NCBI RefSeq assembly: GCF_004795055.1
Contig: NZ_SSBJ01000021.1
Span: 86,786 to 150,785 of the forward strand
Source of the DNA: Streptomyces sp. A1136
GTDB lineage: Bacteria > Actinomycetota > Actinomycetes > Streptomycetales > Streptomycetaceae
Reading direction: 5' to 3'
Length of the DNA stretch: 64,000 nt
Below, one piece after another: positions 59,677 to 64,000 of this stretch (position 1 is the stretch's first letter; every line of letters begins with the position of its first letter). The position numbers and the translations under genes were made by a program. The notes below the pieces were generated by a model, which saw only the letters and a program-made list of their open reading frames with translations, did not search any database and was not told the DNA's origin.

Positions 59677-60669
59677 ATGCAGCCCAGAAACATGTCCATG
59701 AGCGGCGTCGTCGATCTCGCCGCGGTGAAGGCGGCCGCCGATGCCAAGGCGAAGGCCGAGCAGGCGCGCGCCGAGGCCGCCCGGCAGGGCGGCGGCGCCT
59801 CGGCCGGCGCCGTACCGCCGTCCGCACTCGTCATCGACGTCGACGAGGCCGCCTTCGACAGTACCGTCATCCGCCTCTCCGACCAGGTTCCGGTCGTCCT
59901 CGACTTCTGGGCCGAGTGGTGCGAACCGTGCAAGCAGCTCGGCCCGCTGCTGGAACGGCTGACCGTCGAGGCGAACGGCCGGCTCGTGCTGGCGAAGATC
60001 GACGTCGACGCCAACCAGATGCTGATGCAGCAGTTCGGCATCCAGGGCATTCCGGCGGTCTTCGCCGTGGTGGCCGGCCAGGTGCTGCCGCTGTTCCAGG
60101 GCGCGGCCCCGGAGCAGGAGATCCGCGCGACGCTGGCCCAGCTGGTCCAGGTCGCCGAGGAGCGCTTCGGTCTGCTCGGCCTCCAGGTCGATCCGGCCGC
60201 CGAGGGAGCCCCCGCCGCGGCCGCGGCCCCCGCCGCCCGGCCCGCCGCGGGCCCGTACGACGCGCTGCTGGAAGCGGCGGTCGTGGCGCTGGACGCCGGT
60301 GACCTGGCCGGAGCGGTGCAGGCGTACAAGAACGTACTGGTCGACGACCCGGGCAACACCGAGGCAAAGCTGGGGCTGGCGCAGGCCGAGCTGCTCTCAC
60401 GGGTGCAGCACATGGACCCGCAGGAGGTGCGCGCGGCCGCGGCCGACAACCCGAAGGACCCGCAGGCGCAGATCGCCGCCGCGGACCTCGACCTGGTCGG
60501 CGGTCACGTGGAGGACGCCTTCGGGCGCCTGGTCGACACCGTCCGCGTCACGTTCGGTGACGAGCGCGACGCCGTACGGCTGCGGTTGCTGGAGCTGTTC
60601 GAGGTCATCGGTGCGGACGACCCGCGGGTGTCGGCGGCCCGGACGGCGCTGGCCCGGGTGCTCTTCTAG
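59677..60669 (+). CDS. CnoX/YbbN-like thioredoxin-domain protein with C-terminal TPR region
   Basis: 330 residues. A disordered N-terminus (1-50), thioredoxin domain (about 52-165) with WCEPCK, then an Ala/Pro linker and a TPR-like helical region (about 195-330) with LDAGDLAGAVQAYKNVLVDDPGN. This layout is that of YbbN/CnoX, a holdase that cooperates with GroEL and DnaK and protects clients under oxidative stress. The CxxC here is complete, so it may be redox-active, unlike E. coli YbbN. GGGGGAGG precedes ATG 59677. Confidence 0.9.
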   Translation: MQPRNMSMSGVVDLAAVKAAADAKAKAEQARAEAARQGGGASAGAVPPSALVIDVDEAAFDSTVIRLSDQVPVVLDFWAEWCEPCKQLGPLLERLTVEANGRLVLAKIDVDANQMLMQQFGIQGIPAVFAVVAGQVLPLFQGAAPEQEIRATLAQLVQVAEERFGLLGLQVDPAAEGAPAAAAAPAARPAAGPYDALLEAAVVALDAGDLAGAVQAYKNVLVDDPGNTEAKLGLAQAELLSRVQHMDPQEVRAAAADNPKDPQAQIAAADLDLVGGHVEDAFGRLVDTVRVTFGDERDAVRLRLLELFEVIGADDPRVSAARTALARVLF

Positions 60670-60721
60670 GCCCGGTGTCGCGATGGTGCGTCGGTGGGCC
60701 GCCACCGACGATTTGTTGACA

Positions 60722-60781
60722 CGGAGATAAACAGCGGCCGCGCTTTGCCAAAACTTGGCAATCGCGGCTGCTGTTACTCCG
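60722..60781 (+). terminator. Long imperfect hairpin after the thioredoxin-like gene
   Basis: CGGAG (60722-60726) pairs with CTCCG (60777-60781), GCCGCG with CGCGGC in the middle, and TTGCCAA (60745-60751) with TTGGCAA (60755-60761) at the tip. TAAACAGC and GCTGTTA pair with a bulge. There is no U-run; it may be a terminator or a stable RNA element. Confidence 0.5.
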
Positions 60782-60888
60782 AGTAAATCGAACCCCGTGT
60801 TCTGTCCGGTTGGTTCGTGTTCCTCCTCATTGTCGTGGCCCTGGGTAACACCCTGTGTTGTCGCCCGACGACGGCGCGCCTCACTGCG

Positions 60889-60915
60889 GTTATCCAGCCG
60901 TTACCCGCCAGTAAC
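60889..60915 (+). promoter_or_regulatory. Three GTTAC-type boxes at 11-bp spacing
   Basis: GTTAT (60889-60893), six bases, GTTAC (60900-60904), six bases, GTAAC (60911-60915). The pattern gTnAc-N6-GnAAC resembles sites of the OmpR-family regulators GlnR and MtrA in Streptomyces. It lies about 350 nt upstream of the DUF6230 gene. Confidence 0.5.
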
Positions 60916-61260
60916 GAACCCCCTTGTGTACCGGCCTGGAATGGACCACGATCGGCGACGCTCGGTCCTTCCCGCAGAGCCGCTCATCCGGAGCCGCGGT
61001 GAGGGTCCCCACCGAGCCGGTCGGTGACAGTGGCACCGGCCGTGGGACAGGGGGGTCTTCGCCGCACCGGCGGAGCCTGTCCTCCTGGTTGCGCGAACGC
61101 GTGGCCCAGTGGTTGTCGCTCGGGGGTGATCGCCGGTGTACGCGACGCGGCTCCGCCGCGGCTCGGCCGCCTGCGCTCCTTCCCGAGGACGTAGCACTTC
61201 TCCCATCCCAGGACGGGCACGGCCCGGACCGGAGATGTACGTCCGAGAAGGAGGAACAAG

Positions 61261-61914
61261 ATGAGTTCTCAGGTTCGTGGCGGGACCAGATGGAAGCGCT
61301 TCGCTCTCGTCATGGTGCCGAGCATCGCGGCCACGGCCGCGGTCGGTGTCGGTCTGGCGCAGGGTGCCCTCGCGGCGTCCTTCAGCGTCTCCGGCCAGGA
61401 CTTCAAGGTCTCGGCCGACAAGCTGGACGGTGACGACCTGCTGCAGTACGGCAGCGTCGCCAAGGGCAAGGGCCTCGACGGCAAGGACGCGGCCCACCCG
61501 GTCACGATCTCCGGGTTCCGGCACGCCGAGATCACCAACATGTGCCAGTCCCTGGTCACGCCGATCCCGGGCCTCGGCGCGATCACGATGAAGCTCCAGA
61601 CCGGCAACAAGGGCAAGCCGGCGGTCGCGGAGAACATCTACCTGGACGTCGCCGAGCTCGACACCGACGCCACGTTCAGCAACCTGGACATCGGTGTCGC
61701 GGTCGACGCGGCCGGCGGCACGGCGGAGCACCCGACCACGCCGCAGGCCGGCACGGTGGCCAACGGCGCCCTGTTCTCGCAGCGCGCCAAGAAGGCCGTG
61801 CTGACGAACGTGCGCCAGAAGGCGTGGGCGACGACGGCGGGCACCTTCACGCTGCCCGACCTCAAGCTGCGTCTGCTCAGCGGTGACCAGCCGTGCTACC
61901 AGGACGAGAAGTAG
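61261..61914 (+). CDS. DUF6230 exported protein
   Basis: 217 residues. Arg-rich start, one hydrophobic segment (about 14-37: FALVMVPSIAATAAVGVGLAQGALA) that is a signal peptide or anchor with AQGALA-AS as a possible cleavage site, then a beta-rich extracellular domain beginning SFSVSGQDFKVSADKL. Two Cys (about 97 and 213) could form a disulfide. Homologues are sometimes labelled cholesterol esterase, but there is no catalytic Ser motif. Excellent GAAGGAGG before ATG 61261. First gene of an operon with DUF6114 and a secreted protein; function unknown. Confidence 0.83.
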   Translation: MSSQVRGGTRWKRFALVMVPSIAATAAVGVGLAQGALAASFSVSGQDFKVSADKLDGDDLLQYGSVAKGKGLDGKDAAHPVTISGFRHAEITNMCQSLVTPIPGLGAITMKLQTGNKGKPAVAENIYLDVAELDTDATFSNLDIGVAVDAAGGTAEHPTTPQAGTVANGALFSQRAKKAVLTNVRQKAWATTAGTFTLPDLKLRLLSGDQPCYQDEK

Positions 61915-62022
61915 CCACTCCTGGCAGGTGACCGGTAGAGGCGGGCGGTGGCGGCCGTCGCCGCCCGTCCCTCCGCGAGCCACAGAGTTTTCCGTACCAC
62001 CGTTTCCAGGGAGCTGTTGTCC

Positions 62023-62601
62023 ATGAACCCCCAGGCCCCGGTTCGCGCCGCAGACGACGCTTGGCTCACCGTGGTGTACTACCGCTTCCGCGCCTGGAGG
62101 GGTGGCCGGCCCTTCTGGGCGGGCCTCTTCACTCTCATCGGCGGTTTTCCCATCGCGTACTTCCCCTACGCGGACCTCCGGCTGGGCAACATCACCATCG
62201 CCATGGCGACCACCGCGGGCGCGGGTTCGCTGATCATCGGCATCCTGCTGATGACCCTCGGCGTGGCCCTCTGGTTCCAGCAGGGCATCCGGGTCTTCGC
62301 CGGTGTGGCGTCGATCCTCCTCGCCCTGGTGTCCCTGCCGGTGTCCAACCTCGGCGGCTTCTTCATCGGCTTCCTGTTCTCGCTGCTCGGCGGCGCGCTC
62401 GCGCTGTCCTGGGCGCCGGGCAAGCCGGTCGCGCCGGAGGCCGAGGCCGACGGCGTGCCGGACCACGCGCAGGAGTTCGCGGACGCCCCCGCGGGCGGCG
62501 TCCCCGGCCCGCGCGGCATGGAGACGGCCTACCCGAGCCACCCGAGCTACCCGAGCGAGACGACTGCCCACGCCGATGGCGGGAGGAACAGTGCGGGGTG
62601 A
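62023..62601 (+). CDS. DUF6114 membrane protein
   Basis: 192 residues. Four predicted helices between about 28 and 130 (PFWAGLFTLIGGFPIAYFPY, SLIIGILLMTLGVALWF, GVASILLALVSLPVSNLGGF, FLFSLLGGALALSWAP), then a disordered cytoplasmic tail rich in Pro, Ser and Tyr repeats (SHPSYPSE). ATG 62023 follows CAGGGAG. It regularly follows DUF6230 genes in Streptomyces and may help export or anchor the neighbours. The stop lies 11 nt inside the next gene. Confidence 0.83.
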   Translation: MNPQAPVRAADDAWLTVVYYRFRAWRGGRPFWAGLFTLIGGFPIAYFPYADLRLGNITIAMATTAGAGSLIIGILLMTLGVALWFQQGIRVFAGVASILLALVSLPVSNLGGFFIGFLFSLLGGALALSWAPGKPVAPEAEADGVPDHAQEFADAPAGGVPGPRGMETAYPSHPSYPSETTAHADGGRNSAG

Positions 62602-63892
62602 CGAGACGCAGCAGGGCGTGGTCCCTGACGCGCAGTCCCGCGAAAGAAGGGGTCCGCGCCACGCGGCGCCCCGGAAGTCGCTGCTGAACAAGATCCAGAT
62701 ACCGGTCGGCAAGACGATGGCGCTGGCCGCGATGCCGACGGCCGTGTTCGTCGGGATGGGCCTCGCCCCGAAGCTCGCCCTGGCCGACGACAAGGACATC
62801 CCCTTCGCGCCCGGCCCGTGCGTGACCCGCTCCGACGAGCCCACGCAGTCGGCGTCCCCCACGCCGTCCGGCTCGCCCTCCACCTCCGCCTCGCCCTCTC
62901 CCGGCGCGTCCGCGTCACCCGGCGCGAGCGCGGCACCGAAGCCCGGGCCGACCCCGTCGGCGTCGAAGCCCGCCGCCGAGACCCCGAAGTCCGTGCCGAA
63001 GCAGAGCACCCCGCAGTCCGCCTCTCCCTCGCCCACGGCCTCCGCGCCGGCGGCGAAGCCCAAGAACCCCCTGGACCCGCTGGGTGTCGGCGACGCCCTC
63101 TCGGGCCTGGTCGGAGGGCTCACCAAGCCCCTCCAGGACGCGACGAAGCCGGCCACCCCGACGACCTCCGCGCCCACCAAGACCGCCACGCCCACCCCCG
63201 ACCCCTCCGCGGACGCGATCCGCGAGGCGGCCAAGAAGGCGGGCGCCTCGGTCCAGGAGCTGCCGCAGGACGTCAAGGACACCGCCAAGAGCCCGAAGGA
63301 CGAGACGGGCAAGACGGCCAAGACGGCCGAGGACGAGCCGACGGCGTCGCCCTCCCCGTCCGGTTCCCCCTCGGCTTCGACGGACCCGGACGGGAAGCAG
63401 CCCTTCCCCTGCCCGACCTACGACGCCAAGGCCCTCGCGGACGCCTCCATGGAACAGGGCATCCCGCTCCTGCCCGACGAGCCCTGGTACCTCGACAGCT
63501 CCCTGCTGACCCTCTACGGCCTGGACTACGCGGGCATCGTGGAGGTGAAGACGGCGGGCGGCAAGACCAAGAAGGTCCTCAAGTTCACGGCGGACTCCCT
63601 GGACATCAAGGACCTCTACCAGACGGTCGGCAAGACGGGGAACGTCGCCCACCTCAAGTCCCGCCCGGGCTCGACGTCCACGATCCGCGGCGGCAAGGTG
63701 ACGATGTACACCGAGAGCCTCAAGGGGAACCTCTTCGGGCTGATCCCGATCGAGTTCACCCCGAACTCCCCGCCGCCCCTGAACGTGCCCTTCGCCTTCT
63801 TCACGAACGTCAAGGTCGTCCAGGCCGGCCAGTTCGGCGGCAACCTCACGGTCCCGGGCCTCCACAACTACGTGGGTCCCCCGGAGCGGTAG
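62591..63892 (+). CDS. Secreted or anchored Pro/Ser/Thr-rich protein of unknown function
   Basis: 433 residues. GTG 62591 directly after GGGAGGAACA, overlapping the DUF6114 gene by 11 nt. A charged start (1-40), hydrophobic segment about 42-62 (TMALAAMPTAVFVGMGLAPKL) ending ALA-DD, then a long low-complexity Ser/Pro/Thr/Ala/Lys region (about 80-265), and a folded C-terminal domain (about 270-433) starting FPCPTYDAKALADASMEQ. Two Cys flank the linker. No enzymatic motif. Probably works with the DUF6230 and DUF6114 proteins at the cell surface. Confidence 0.8.
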   Translation: MRGDETQQGVVPDAQSRERRGPRHAAPRKSLLNKIQIPVGKTMALAAMPTAVFVGMGLAPKLALADDKDIPFAPGPCVTRSDEPTQSASPTPSGSPSTSASPSPGASASPGASAAPKPGPTPSASKPAAETPKSVPKQSTPQSASPSPTASAPAAKPKNPLDPLGVGDALSGLVGGLTKPLQDATKPATPTTSAPTKTATPTPDPSADAIREAAKKAGASVQELPQDVKDTAKSPKDETGKTAKTAEDEPTASPSPSGSPSASTDPDGKQPFPCPTYDAKALADASMEQGIPLLPDEPWYLDSSLLTLYGLDYAGIVEVKTAGGKTKKVLKFTADSLDIKDLYQTVGKTGNVAHLKSRPGSTSTIRGGKVTMYTESLKGNLFGLIPIEFTPNSPPPLNVPFAFFTNVKVVQAGQFGGNLTVPGLHNYVGPPER

Positions 63893-63909
63893 ACCGCCCC
63901 GCCCCGCCT

Positions 63910-63959
63910 GCACGACCGCGGCCCGCACCCCTTCCCCGGGGTGCGGGCCGCGGTCGTGC
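63910..63959 (+). terminator. Terminator of the DUF6230 operon
   Basis: A 22-bp perfect stem: the arm at 63910-63931 starts GCACGACCGCGG, and its exact reverse complement is at 63938-63959, with a six-base loop. It begins 18 nt after the stop codon. Confidence 0.92.
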
Positions 63960-64000
63960 CCCGGCCCGCGGGCCGGGGCGAACGCACCGAGGGCGGTACC

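Larger units (their letters stand above)
60670..61260 (+). other. 591-nt intergenic region with structured elements
   Basis: No convincing gene; the short frames at 60755-61027 and 60924-61433 have no ribosome-binding site or codon bias. It holds a long hairpin at 60722-60781, a three-box array at 60889-60915, and a hairpin with GACAGG/CCTGTC arms around CGCCG/CGGCG near 61046-61083. It probably provides termination for the upstream gene and a long 5' leader for the DUF6230 operon. Confidence 0.6.

Noticed and set aside
60670..61260. A ydaO-type cyclic di-AMP riboswitch or other known riboswitch
   Set aside because: I looked for the conserved core segments of riboswitches common in Streptomyces leaders and did not find them. 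The structure seen is limited to hairpins.
60755..61433. Short open frames in the long gap before the DUF6230 gene
   Set aside because: They lack ribosome-binding sites and Streptomyces codon bias, overlap hairpins, and one runs out of frame into the DUF6230 gene.
61261..61914. Label of cholesterol esterase used for some homologues
   Set aside because: No GxSxG or other hydrolase motif is visible. The protein looks like a small beta-rich exported domain.

Overview
The window is one continuous stretch of high-GC actinobacterial chromosome, almost certainly Streptomyces. Third-position G/C is extreme, GTG and TTG starts are frequent, no TTA codon was noticed in any gene, and the gene order is the one I recall for the S. 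coelicolor SCO5357-SCO5422 interval (rho, rpmE, prfA, prmC, atp operon, chiC with its two-component system, nucS, filP, scy, mce, meaB, absC, icmA). I found no prophage, insertion sequence, CRISPR array, rRNA or tRNA. This is core chromosome with a few accessory-looking inserts.

Layout. 1-8802: transcription and translation housekeeping (rho, cut at the left edge; an LCP cell-wall ligase; ribosomal protein bL31; RF1; its methylase PrmC; a Sua5-type tRNA-modification enzyme), a low-molecular-weight phosphatase-like protein whose catalytic Cys is Ser, and a divergent SHMT. 8919-18319: a WecA/TagO-type GlcNAc-1-P transferase and the complete nine-gene ATP synthase operon atpIBEFHAGDC, with strong hairpins between atpH/atpA and atpD/atpC. 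18442-23675: a DUF2550 protein, a secreted family-18 chitinase with the typical direct-repeat promoter, its ChiS/ChiR-type two-component system, and an unknown protein. 23672-25818: cobalamin adenosyltransferase, 3-hydroxybutyryl-CoA dehydrogenase and a STAS protein. 26014-31687: a membrane-anchored STAND-like ATPase, the mismatch endonuclease NucS, an SCO5389-family protein, a flavin monooxygenase and a zinc-ribbon-like protein. 31715-35698: two tandem paralogous ABC-2 exporters. 35835-41503: the polarity cytoskeleton proteins FilP and Scy. 41810-45310: methylmalonyl-CoA epimerase, thiolase, MeaB, a 24-residue ribosomal protein gene and the MarR regulator AbsC. 45408-48356: three tandem AIM24 genes, DUF3817 and a thiamine-binding protein. 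48577-53459: a CslA-like glycan synthase, a GlxA-like copper radical oxidase and a GH6 endoglucanase. 53557-59434: ArsR-like/MFS divergent pair, a MarR gene, a second DUF3817 gene, isobutyryl-CoA mutase large subunit IcmA and a TetR gene. 59677-63892: a CnoX/YbbN-like thioredoxin-TPR protein and a DUF6230-DUF6114-secreted protein operon.

How the genes work together. Several genes converge on B12-dependent acyl-CoA metabolism: the adenosyltransferase makes adenosylcobalamin, IcmA uses it, MeaB protects such mutases, the epimerase serves methylmalonyl-CoA, and thiolase plus hydroxybutyryl-CoA dehydrogenase feed butyryl/isobutyryl-CoA chemistry. A second theme is tip growth and the envelope: LCP ligase, WecA/TagO, Scy, FilP, CslA/GlxA/GH6.

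Best leads: (1) a perfect 24-bp palindrome over the icmA promoter, which appears to drive a leaderless mRNA; (2) a set of mutually exclusive inverted repeats between chiR and chiC with the topology of an attenuator; (3) the Cys-to-Ser phosphatase and the Tyr-Tyr-to-His-His SHMT; (4) a three-box, 11-bp-spaced array upstream of the DUF6230 operon; (5) several leaderless-type promoters at regulator genes. All alignments to known families here are by eye.
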